NCBI GenBank assembly: GCA_023433405.1
Contig: JAEZCT010000020.1
Span: 33,150 to 97,149, forward strand
Direction: 5' to 3'
Length of the DNA: 64,000 bases
From: Bacillota bacterium
GTDB lineage: Bacteria; Bacillota; Clostridia; Oscillospirales; Ruminococcaceae
The notes below the pieces were generated by a model. The model did not search any database, was not told the origin of the DNA, and saw only the letters and a program-made list of their open reading frames with translations. Positions 56,901 to 63,433 of the stretch are shown piece after piece. The position numbers and the translations under genes were made by a program. The number at the start of each line of letters is the position of its first letter. Position 1 is the stretch's first letter.

Positions 56901-58762
56901 AAGGCCTTTATCGTTATTTTTGCATCACTGAGTACAATCGGCTCACGGTAAACCTTGCCGTTTGTCACAGTTCCGTTTGTGACAACGGGTGTAGTGCCAT
57001 CGGTGGTGTAAACAACGGTTCCGATGGTTGCCGTTATTTCTAAAGTGGAGCCTTGAGGTATCGCGCTTTTTGTATCGGCAATCGTTTCTCCGGTCGTCGC
57101 CCTTACCGTAAAGACAGGCAGTGTGGGGGCCATGCTAAACATCTTTAGCACGCTCACGATTCCCGTTCCAATCTGGCTTGATTTTGCCGGTTCCACATTC
57201 TTTTTCAGTGCGGCTCTCAAAGCCTCCACATCTTTGGCGTTGGTTTGCCCGTCTCCGTTTATGTCGCGCGCGCCAGTTCCCGAAAACTCGCTGAGATAAA
57301 GCGCCGCGACACCGGATACCACCGGCGTGGCCATAGAGGTTCCGTTATAGCTTGCGTAGGCCGAATCGCTGGAGCAGACGGTTGACCATATTCGGGAGCC
57401 GGGTGCCGCAACATCCACCCACGTGCCCCAGTTCGAAAAGTTTGAACGCCTGCCCGCCGAATCGGTGGAGGCGACGGTGATGGTAACCGGGAACCCGGCC
57501 GGATACGCCTTGTGGTTTGAGCCCTCGTTCCCGGCGGCGACGATGCTGGCGACGCCCTTGTTAGCCGCGCTCTGAAGCGCAGATTCATAGAACTGGTCAT
57601 AATAAAGACCGCCGAGGCTCATGTTTATGATGGAGGCGCCGTTATCCACCGCACTACCAATACCCCTGGTAATGTCTGACGTGTAGCCCTGACCATTGTC
57701 GCCCAGCACCTTTACCGGCAGTATTTTTGCTTTGGGCGCAATGCCCGCTCCTCCCTTTGAGTTATCGGCCGCCGCGGCGATAATGCCCGCCACATGTGTG
57801 CCATGCCCATCAAGGTCGGTGTTATTTAAGTTTCCTGTAACCTCATTGATTAGGGGCAGTACATTTTCGGCAAGGTCCTCATGCGTCACCCGAACCCCTG
57901 TGTCTAAAACGGCGACAACAACCCCCTCGCCCTGGGTAGTGCCCCACGCGGCAAGGGTTCCAACCGCGTCGTGCATCCACTGGTAGGGAACCTGCGTATC
58001 CCCCGCATTGGGGTTTTGCAGCTGCGGGTCGTTGGGGCGGTTCTCCCAGGTCGGGAGAGTGGGCACCACATCCATTGCGAACGCGGCACTGGAATTTAGC
58101 GACTTTTCCACGTTCGGCTCCATTCCGTCGTCCACTGGGCCGGCGGTATAAACCATGTTCGGAAACACCGGCGGAAGGTTCGATTTAGTATCCGCGGATG
58201 CGGCGACTGCCTGTTGGGTTGTCACATTCTCCCCGAGCGTTACCACTGCAATACTCATCCGCCAAGACGACAGGCTGCCGCCAAAGGCCTTGGCAACCGC
58301 TAAGGCATACTCCTCTGTTTCCGCCATAAAGATAATTTCGCGGCTTACATAATCCCGGCCCATTATCATGGTGTCGAAATTGGTTAGCGTACCGTTTTTA
58401 CTCATAGCCCGTTTTTGGTCAAGCTGTTCCGTGCTAAGGGTAAATTCTTTGGGCAGTGCAAAGGGCGCAGCCTCCTCCGACCCGCTGCCGCCGATAACCG
58501 GCACGCTTTCACCAATTGTGGGCTCACTCTGCCCCGGCACAGGCTCGCTCTCCCCGGGGGTAGGCTCACTCTGCCCCGGCGCAGGCTCGCTCTCGCCCGG
58601 AACAAGCTCGCTCTCGCCGACAGCGGGGCCCTCTGCCATGTCGCTCATTCCCGGCGTAACACCGTCTGCAAAGGCCGACAGGGAACCGGCCGGCGACAGA
58701 AGCAGCGCAAACGCCAACACAAACGCAAGCAATCCGGACATCGACCTTTTAAGCTGATACAT
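53999..58762 (-). CDS. Giant secreted subtilisin-like protease with Ig-like repeats
   Basis: 1587 residues, secreted. Signal peptide to about 33; then a Gly-Glu/Gln-Ser-Glu-Pro repeat region (about 45-95; units like PGESEPAPGQSEP); a propeptide-like domain (about 120-215; REIIFMAETEEYALAVAKAFGG); the S8 catalytic domain with Asp287 (VAVLDTGV), His320 (DGHGTHVAG) and Ser476 (GTSMATP); one dockerin-like calcium motif DINGDGQTNAKDVEALRAALKK (500-521); a chitobiase-C-like domain (TTDGTTP); then about ten BIG2-type Ig-like domains alternating between a short and a longer type. No LPXTG or transmembrane anchor. ATG 58762 follows GGAGG at 8 bases. Confidence 0.93.
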   Translation of the reverse strand: MYQLKRSMSGLLAFVLAFALLLSPAGSLSAFADGVTPGMSDMAEGPAVGESELVPGESEPAPGQSEPTPGESEPVPGQSEPTIGESVPVIGGSGSEEAAPFALPKEFTLSTEQLDQKRAMSKNGTLTNFDTMIMGRDYVSREIIFMAETEEYALAVAKAFGGSLSSWRMSIAVVTLGENVTTQQAVAASADTKSNLPPVFPNMVYTAGPVDDGMEPNVEKSLNSSAAFAMDVVPTLPTWENRPNDPQLQNPNAGDTQVPYQWMHDAVGTLAAWGTTQGEGVVVAVLDTGVRVTHEDLAENVLPLINEVTGNLNNTDLDGHGTHVAGIIAAAADNSKGGAGIAPKAKILPVKVLGDNGQGYTSDITRGIGSAVDNGASIINMSLGGLYYDQFYESALQSAANKGVASIVAAGNEGSNHKAYPAGFPVTITVASTDSAGRRSNFSNWGTWVDVAAPGSRIWSTVCSSDSAYASYNGTSMATPVVSGVAALYLSEFSGTGARDINGDGQTNAKDVEALRAALKKNVEPAKSSQIGTGIVSVLKMFSMAPTLPVFTVRATTGETIADTKSAIPQGSTLEITATIGTVVYTTDGTTPVVTNGTVTNGKVYREPIVLSDAKITIKAFSVSPAGGVSKLVTVAYTTYPVNIPVTELEISGSSSVLAGKSVPYTATVSPSDATNKKVLWSIVSGGEKAAISSGKLTIKANQTGNITIRAVSASNPSVWADFTVTITPVAVSSISLSLASARLVVGINETVQLTPIFIDAKKVVIPTATVPHAFQSSNKAVATVNESGQITATGNGTAKITCSALDGSAKSASITVAVTVPVTGIENTGTTMVAAGKSVQLSAAVSPAGATNKKLTWSLVEGKELVTSFSASGLLKAKANVSGTIIVKATAADNFGATQELSIQVLDKAVTSLSLSKIKTTLFTEEMEGALYPTSEKLGVTISPENPVIWKSSNTKVATINTEGVVTAVAKGSAVVTASAIDGSGKSAKCTVTVASPVTGIEITTAQRSVVSLKTLQLAAKCSPASALNKVTWEIIDGSEFATITSAGKLAAKGGVTGAVTVQAVATDGSKTKQTAVINIYQNTVSGVTVVSDRGSILLTEKIVGSEYDTTLSLSPVFTANGYDFCQDVKWSSSSTKVAVVDSAGTVTAKAPGSVVITAAALDGSGKKGSISIKVIRPVTEISIKGNADIPVGRKLKYTATVTAAATNKGITWSVTPEDYATIAQDGTLLIKPGGSGTVKVTATAKDGSGVASEKTVTVRALPITLINLGSSSGNAIYKTTGQLVKLSLFTMSIPMSEYDKIKDTNEKVCQLTSYANYSNAPVTFSSSNTKVATVDSTGLVTAVGAGNATITCAAADGGTVKATVPVTVIVPTSYITVNSKTELTTYPEPTIARGTSRQFVATPGNTYGKPSVSTVTWDFLVMGGSPGYEIPNYSKTDAYKKNGYLKISSSGVLTASSKINEILRVAVKATSTDGSLTSASLISDIVPPTTYLSSYMSLPWPLKYNSGGGYVPVFSNSYYHDYTIVSSDPDILSFVDLDTNASYIENGKRYFFVGVAAPKKTGTATLTITANDGTGKKATVKVKVS

Positions 58763-58830
58763 TCTTTTTTCCTCCACTGTGTTGTTGAATTATGGGCGCA
58801 AGCCACATAATTAAATTTGCGTCAACATTT

Positions 58831-58954
58831 ATACGAATAACCGATTCAAAAGTGTATCGTGTATAAAATCAAGCGAAAAGCTTTGGCATAGGGGTTTTCA
58901 CGCGGGGGTATCATCTTAACTTCTATATTCTGCACTTTTTGAGGGGATTGGTGT
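58831..58954 (+). repeat. MITE-like palindromic repeat, copy N (subfamily 1)
   Basis: ATACGAATAACCGATTCAAA at the left, CTTTTTGAGGGGATTGGTGT at the right. It lies between the propeptide-like lipoprotein gene and the subtilase gene, ending 3 bases from the former's stop codon. Confidence 0.85.
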
Positions 58955-58957
58955 TAC

Positions 58958-59341
58958 TCAGTTTGCGTGATATATTTGATTTTTATAAAGCTCGGCCCAT
59001 CCGTTTTTCTTCCCACGGTCAATAACCGCTTGGGGATCCTCTTGAGTAGTAAAAACTGCCACGCCCTTTCGAAAGCTCTCAAGCTCTATCCCATACTGTT
59101 GCGCGATGAGGACCGCCTCCTCCTCCGTTTGCGTCATGCAAAGGAGCTGATGGGATACAGTGCTCTCCCCGTGGGGGGAGGAACCCGGCAGCAGCTGTGC
59201 CATACTTTCACCCGCCTTTGAAGAATGATCCTTTGGGTTGCTCACGCCGGAAGGGTCGCTCAGTCCCGCCCTGCAAGCGGGGAGAAAGAAAAAAGCAGCT
59301 GCAATACAGACGCAGCGGGCGGTGAAACGAATTCTGCGCAT
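58958..59341 (-). CDS. Lipoprotein resembling the propeptide of the neighbouring subtilase
   Basis: 127 residues. Lipoprotein signal with lipobox LPAC (Cys23). The C-terminal part, HQLLCMTQTEEEAVLIAQQYGIELESFRKGVAVFTTQEDPQAVI, closely resembles the subtilase propeptide (REIIFMAETEEYALAVAKAFGGSLSSWRMSIAVVTLGEN), including the M-x-x-T-E-E, central helix and the AV strand. It has no protease domain. It could act as a stand-alone inhibitor or folding helper for the downstream protease (S8 propeptides are inhibitors and chaperones). Same direction as the subtilase gene, separated by MITE copy N. Confidence 0.82.
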   Translation of the reverse strand: MRRIRFTARCVCIAAAFFFLPACRAGLSDPSGVSNPKDHSSKAGESMAQLLPGSSPHGESTVSHQLLCMTQTEEEAVLIAQQYGIELESFRKGVAVFTTQEDPQAVIDRGKKNGWAELYKNQIYHAN

Positions 59342-59454
59342 CCCTGTAGCACCTCCGTTTGGAAGGATGAAAGAGGATTTTTGGTTGTCTAAATTATACT
59401 TCGCGTGGGCAATTTTGTCAAATTATAAGGGGTTTAAGACCTGGTGCATACAAC

Positions 59455-59485
59455 ATAAGCCATCCGAAAAAATCGGATGGCTTAT
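59455..59485 (-). terminator. Terminator of the original tRNA-Gly gene
   Basis: ATAAGCCATCCGA (59455-59467) pairs with TCGGATGGCTTAT (59473-59485) directly downstream (minus strand) of the tRNA 3' end. Confidence 0.7.
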
Positions 59486-59495
59486 AAAAAACTAT

Positions 59496-59545
59496 TGGAG
59501 CAGATAACGGGAATCGAACCCGTAACCTCAGCTTGGGAAGCCAAG
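59496..59545 (-). other. Attachment site: 3' half of tRNA-Gly(CCC)
   Basis: Minus-strand sequence runs from anticodon loop TTCCCAA through GCTGA, a normal T arm (ACGGGTTCGATTCCCGT), acceptor and encoded CCA (complement of 59496-59498). The 5' half (D arm, acceptor) is missing next to it; the integrase gene begins 10 bases further on. This is the classic duplicated core left by integration into a tRNA 3' end. Confidence 0.85.
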
Positions 59546-59555
59546 TAACAACAGC

Positions 59556-60770
59556 CTACACATCGCATTTATGCGGTTTTTTATCCGTATTTGTGGTGTA
59601 AACTGGTGAATTGTTGTGGGTTACTGGTGAAACAATTGGTGAAGGATTTGAGATATATGCCGCTTGTACCGCGCGCTGCTTTGCCACAAAATCAGGATGC
59701 GTATATATCGCGGTTGTTGCCACATCTGTGTGACCTAACAACTCTGCTGCTGTCTTAAGGTCTGCCCCACTATCGATAATTGCCGTTGCGAAAGTATGCC
59801 GCAAGCAATGAGGAGACAGATATCGCACCCCGACAGAGGCAATAAACCGCTCATAGGCTACGCTAAATGTGCGCGGCAACGACAGACCCCCGTCTTTTGT
59901 ACAAAATATAAACTCGGATGAGTGCGGCAATTGCTCCAACAGATCAAAAAGCCATGGCTCTGTCGGTATCTCCCGCAAGCTCCCGCTTGTTTTCGTTTTG
60001 TACTCGACTACTTTGGACCTGTTATTCTCCACAAAAACAGCGCGCCGAATTATAATTTTGTCTGAATAGATGTCTGACCATTTAAGTCCCAGCATCTCAC
60101 CTCGGCGCATCCCAGTAACAGCCAGCGTAATGATTGCCGCACCAGTTCGCGCTCCGGCTACGCGGTAGCTATCAGAGTTACTGTCTTGCCGATACGTGAG
60201 GGCGTGTTTGATAATCTGCTCCATCTCGCCTTGGCTGTAAGTTTGCCTAGGGCTGGATTTAGCGCCGCACGGTTTGATGCTCTCTGCCGGGCTTACGGAT
60301 ACTATACTATTAATAACTGCTTGCTTAAAAGCGGCCCGTAGCAACCCAACGTATTTTTTGCAGTACCACAAACTCTTATTTGCACCAAATGCGTTGACCT
60401 CCGCCTGTAGCTCGATTGGAGTAATGTCAATTACTTTTCGTGCACATAGCTTATCCGTGACGGATGCGCGCAACTCCTCAAGTGTGGTGTAACTGCGCTC
60501 CTGCATTGTACCCTTGCGGTATGTAGCTAAATACATATCCAGCCACTTGCCTAATTTGATGTCCGGAGACACCGTGGGCTGCAAGTCGTTTTCACGCACC
60601 TTGAGCCATGCCTCATACGCCGCCCTGCATTCGCGTTGCGTGGTGCCAGAAAACTCCTTGCGTATTGGCTTGCCGTGTTCGTCCTTGCCCACCGTTTTGC
60701 GCCAGTACAAGCGATTCCCGCGCGTTACAAAGCTGCCGTCGCCATTTCCTCGGCGTTCTTTTTTAACCAT
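59556..60770 (-). CDS. int: Tyrosine recombinase (integrase)
   Basis: 404 residues. N-terminal AP2-like arm-binding and SAM-like core-binding domains, then the catalytic domain with Arg in VTGMRRGEMLGLKWSD, HxxR in LSPHCLRHTFATA, His in LGHTDVATTAIYTHPD and Tyr in IYTHPD. It catalyses integration and excision at the tRNA-Gly attachment site next to its 3' end. RBS GGAGGTG. Followed leftwards by the att core, so it is the first gene inside the element. Confidence 0.97.
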   Translation of the reverse strand: MVKKERRGNGDGSFVTRGNRLYWRKTVGKDEHGKPIRKEFSGTTQRECRAAYEAWLKVRENDLQPTVSPDIKLGKWLDMYLATYRKGTMQERSYTTLEELRASVTDKLCARKVIDITPIELQAEVNAFGANKSLWYCKKYVGLLRAAFKQAVINSIVSVSPAESIKPCGAKSSPRQTYSQGEMEQIIKHALTYRQDSNSDSYRVAGARTGAAIITLAVTGMRRGEMLGLKWSDIYSDKIIIRRAVFVENNRSKVVEYKTKTSGSLREIPTEPWLFDLLEQLPHSSEFIFCTKDGGLSLPRTFSVAYERFIASVGVRYLSPHCLRHTFATAIIDSGADLKTAAELLGHTDVATTAIYTHPDFVAKQRAVQAAYISNPSPIVSPVTHNNSPVYTTNTDKKPHKCDV

Positions 60771-60806
60771 AAAAACACCTCCACAACAGATAGCATAACA
60801 AAATTT

Positions 60807-61586
60807 TTATCGTGTCTTAACCAGACGAACTTCCAAGCCGTCAATAGAAAGGGTAGTGCCGTCCGGAAGGTCAATATTTTGATACTCCTTAATATAAAAA
60901 TCATCATTCTGCGTCCCCATAATAGCGTTGATCCCCCCGTCAAACAGGTTGCTAGATGACACGTTGCCACTACCCTTAACGGCAGTTATGGTATAAACTC
61001 CTCCTGGGAAGTCGATGCCTGCGGCATAATTACCACTTTTTAATCTAATAGGAGTATCTGTTGAAATTTTGGGCTGCAAGCTTTCGACTTGCGCGGTAAG
61101 CGCATCGATGCGTGAAAAAGCGGCATTAAGCAAAAAGTTTGAGGAAGCCAGCTTTGACTGCGTGTCGCGATGCTGAGCAATCGAAACCAACAAGCAAATA
61201 GTAATTAACGGTAAGACAGCAAAAGAAAGTAATTTATAGAGGGAAGGGACTCGTGGCGGAGTTGGACGAGAAGGTTCATTGATATAAACAAGCTCAGGGG
61301 TTAATCCAAGAGCCATAATCACTTCGGATTGGTGTCCATAAAAATCGCTTTTAAAAAAGCTAACACCACGGTCTTTGTAGCTCTGAAGCTTCACGCAAAT
61401 TTCACCAGAACTGTTGATATACTGTTGCTTTAAATCTGCGGTAAAGTCATGACGGGCAGTACGTTTAAGCTCATCGAGCTGAGTCTTTAACTCTTTAATT
61501 TCGCGACGGATTGTATCGTCACATTTATCACAAAACCCATATTTATTCAGATTGTTGCGCGTGCCGCACCATTTGCAGATAGCCAT
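60807..61586 (-). CDS. Zinc-ribbon membrane protein in the lysogeny module
   Basis: 259 residues. Zinc ribbon CKWCGTRNNLNKYGFCDKC at the N-terminus; a helical/coiled region (IKELKTQLDELKRTAR); a proline-rich stretch; one transmembrane helix (LLSFAVLPLITICLLVSIA, about 137-157); a second short coiled stretch; then an extracytoplasmic beta-rich domain (GNYAAGIDFPGGVYTITAVKGSGN ... NIDLPDGTTLSIDG). Domains of this beta type occur on surface proteins of clostridia and their phages. The role is unknown; the position between int and the ImmA gene suggests a lysogenic-conversion or signalling function. Confidence 0.75.
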   Translation of the reverse strand: MAICKWCGTRNNLNKYGFCDKCDDTIRREIKELKTQLDELKRTARHDFTADLKQQYINSSGEICVKLQSYKDRGVSFFKSDFYGHQSEVIMALGLTPELVYINEPSRPTPPRVPSLYKLLSFAVLPLITICLLVSIAQHRDTQSKLASSNFLLNAAFSRIDALTAQVESLQPKISTDTPIRLKSGNYAAGIDFPGGVYTITAVKGSGNVSSSNLFDGGINAIMGTQNDDFYIKEYQNIDLPDGTTLSIDGLEVRLVKTR

Positions 61587-61645
61587 AATAACCCCCTGAT
61601 TTTTATGTAAATATAAATTTTAAGCCTTCGGTAATCGCCGAAGGC

Positions 61646-62065
61646 TTATTTTTTACCCGAAAAGCCATGCGAACGGTAATACTCACACGCGCGTCGCATA
61701 AACGCCTCAGGCACGTCAAAGTATTCCGAAAGTTCCCAAGGCTCAGTGTAGCCGGCAGAAATCGCTTCTCGCAAATCCTCAAGCGGTACAAGCTGACGCA
61801 CTGCCCATTTATTTGCACGGTACTCATGCCGACCACGCAGGTCGCAGTAATTATCCGGGCTGTAAAAGCTGCCGGTAACGCAGTGCCCAAGCTCATGGCA
61901 TAGCTTTACCTTTTCATCCGCATCGCCTTTTAACTGCCACGGGTCTATGGCTATGTAGCAACTGCCGTCGAAACACAAAGACATTGCGCCGCTGCGTGGC
62001 AGAGGAAAATAATCAACAGTAACGCGGTTCTGTTCAGCAAGCTCAAACACCGTTTTTATTTCCAT
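61646..62065 (-). CDS. ImmA/IrrE family metallopeptidase
   Basis: 139 residues. Zinc peptidase motif KLCHELGHCVTG (HExxH) and the downstream HEYRANKWAVRQLVP. In ICEBs1 and related elements ImmA cleaves the ImmR repressor to derepress the element after a signal. Here it overlaps the repressor gene by 23 bases, the same arrangement. Confidence 0.92.
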   Translation of the reverse strand: MEIKTVFELAEQNRVTVDYFPLPRSGAMSLCFDGSCYIAIDPWQLKGDADEKVKLCHELGHCVTGSFYSPDNYCDLRGRHEYRANKWAVRQLVPLEDLREAISAGYTEPWELSEYFDVPEAFMRRACEYYRSHGFSGKK

Positions 62066-62396
62066 TTTGCTTCTCTCTGTCTTTTACAAATTGGGCATAA
62101 CGGCGGACTTCATCAAGAACTTCATCGTCGATGTCGTCGGTGCCAAATAAGGCAAACTTTATATCAGAATCAAGAACGACTTTTTCGGTTTTTAAGGAAT
62201 CATTTCCAAGGATTATATCTACAGACACATTAAAATGTTCAGCAATTTGGGGGAGATATTTCATATAAGATTTTGTTATGCCTTTTTTCCAGTTGTTCAA
62301 AAGATTTTTATCTTTTGAACCAATGGAAGTAATAAAAAAAATATCGCTTTGTCCTGAAAGATTATGAAGTTCAAGTATTTTGTTTAAAATTTCCAT
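62043..62396 (-). CDS. XRE-family repressor (ImmR/cI-like)
   Basis: 117 residues. N-terminal helix-turn-helix of the XRE fold (SKDKNLLNNWKKGITKSYMKYLPQIAEHFNVSVDIILG), then a short acidic region (DDIDDEVLDEVRRYAQFVKDREKQ). ATG 62396 has AAGGGG 6 bases upstream. Together with ImmA it should control lysogeny through the operator at 62431-62482. The recognition helix is somewhat unusual (no clear Q at its start). Confidence 0.87.
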   Translation of the reverse strand: MEILNKILELHNLSGQSDIFFITSIGSKDKNLLNNWKKGITKSYMKYLPQIAEHFNVSVDIILGNDSLKTEKVVLDSDIKFALFGTDDIDDEVLDEVRRYAQFVKDREKQNGNKNGV

Positions 62397-62430
62397 ATAC
62401 AACCCCTTATTGTTATGCAAAAAAGCGAAT

Positions 62431-62482
62431 TCCTAAAAATTATGACTTTTTCATTGACTGTCATAATTTTTAGGACTATACT
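62431..62482 (+). promoter_or_regulatory. Repressor operator and rightward promoter
   Basis: Inverted repeat with arms TCCTAAAAATTATGAC (62431-62446) and GTCATAATTTTTAGGA (62460-62475). The right arm fills the spacer of a promoter TTGACT (62454-62459) - 17 bp - TATACT (62477-62482) reading into the rightward operon. A repressor dimer would cover both arms. Confidence 0.85.
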
Positions 62483-62664
62483 AATGAATGTAACACGATG
62501 TTGCGAAAAAAGCGGATAAGAAAAACACTCCTGTTTGATACTGCAATATCAAACGGGAAAGCACATGACATTAATATGGTAAGCAATCCAATAATATCAT
62601 GGTTATCCGCATAAATCAAGCGAAAAGCCATTTAAAACACGAAAAGAAGGGAGGAGGACAATAA

Positions 62665-62883
62665 ATGCCGAACAGAATCCTAATAAGGCTTATGGAGATA
62701 GGCAAAAAACAGGTGGATTTACTCGCGGAGCTTGAAAACCGTGGTATCCACATCTCCTACGCGGATCTATCGCGGACGCTTAACAACAGGATATGCACCG
62801 CAAGGTCGGACATGGTCAAGGAAACCTGCGAAAAAATTGTGGAAGAGTGGGAACGGGAGGTGCAGACGCGTGAAAAAGCGTAA
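62665..62883 (+). CDS. Small helix-turn-helix protein (Cro-like position)
   Basis: 72 residues, NRILIRLMEIGKKQVDLLAELENRGIHISYADLSRTLNNRICTARSDMVKETCEKIVEEWE, an XRE-type fold lacking typical consensus. First gene of the rightward operon behind the operator, the position of Cro in phages. RBS GGGAGGAGG. Confidence 0.8.
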   Translation: MPNRILIRLMEIGKKQVDLLAELENRGIHISYADLSRTLNNRICTARSDMVKETCEKIVEEWEREVQTREKA

Positions 62884-62968
62884 CACCCCTGTCGTGGACA
62901 TCGCTGCTGCAGCCTGTGAAGTGTTAACGGAATGGGAAACCGCGATTAGAAAGGAGAAAATGGCATGA
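62870..62968 (+). CDS. 32-residue small protein
   Basis: Starts GTG 62870 with GGGAGG 9 bases upstream, overlaps the previous gene by 14 bases, and ends in TGA overlapping the next ATG (ATGA). Sequence KKRNTPVVDIAAAACEVLTEWETAIRKEKMA, one amphipathic helix. Function unknown; coupling on both sides supports translation. Confidence 0.6.
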   Translation: MKKRNTPVVDIAAAACEVLTEWETAIRKEKMA

Positions 62969-63186
62969 CCCTCGCAGACGTTGAAAAAATCCCAAAAGAA
63001 ATCCTGACCGCTGATGATGTGGCAAAGTGGCTTGGCGTGGATGCGCAGACCATACGCAATCAGGCGCAGGACAATCCCCATAAGCTTGGTTTTCCTGTAA
63101 TCGTCACCGGCACCAGAGTGCGCATTCCCAAAGCCGGATTTATTGCTTTCGCGCAAGGGATTACCCAGCAGGGGGCATCGGTATGA
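62965..63186 (+). CDS. Helix-turn-helix (excisionase-like) protein
   Basis: 73 residues, ILTADDVAKWLGVDAQTIRNQAQDNPHKLGFPVIVTGTRVRIPKAGFIAFAQG, the HTH_17/Xis-like winged-helix pattern. Coupled by ATGA to the small gene before and the Cys-rich gene after. It may be the excisionase of the element, though Xis of this kind is often near int. Confidence 0.8.
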   Translation: MTLADVEKIPKEILTADDVAKWLGVDAQTIRNQAQDNPHKLGFPVIVTGTRVRIPKAGFIAFAQGITQQGASV

Positions 63187-63374
63187 CCGCACAGCACTCC
63201 ACATCATGCGGCACAAAGCACGGAGATTGCCTGTGTCTATCCTGCCAGCACGACAGGCACCCAACGTATGTAAGAGACTCCTGCTGCGTGTCAACCCACG
63301 GTGAGGGCAACCGTAACGACAAAAACTGTGCGGTGCTGTATTGCGATAACTACAAGCCGGAGGTAAGGAAATGA
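63183..63374 (+). CDS. Small Cys-rich protein
   Basis: 63 residues with eight Cys (CGTKHGDCLCLSCQHD, SCC, KNC, YC) and several His, probably one or two zinc-binding folds. ATGA overlap with the previous gene. Such proteins are frequent in the early region of clostridial phages; function unknown. Confidence 0.7.
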   Translation: MTAQHSTSCGTKHGDCLCLSCQHDRHPTYVRDSCCVSTHGEGNRNDKNCAVLYCDNYKPEVRK

Positions 63375-63433
63375 CCAAAATGCGCGCGAGACTAAGTTTT
63401 GCACTCAAATGCAAATAAGGGGGGGATGGAACC

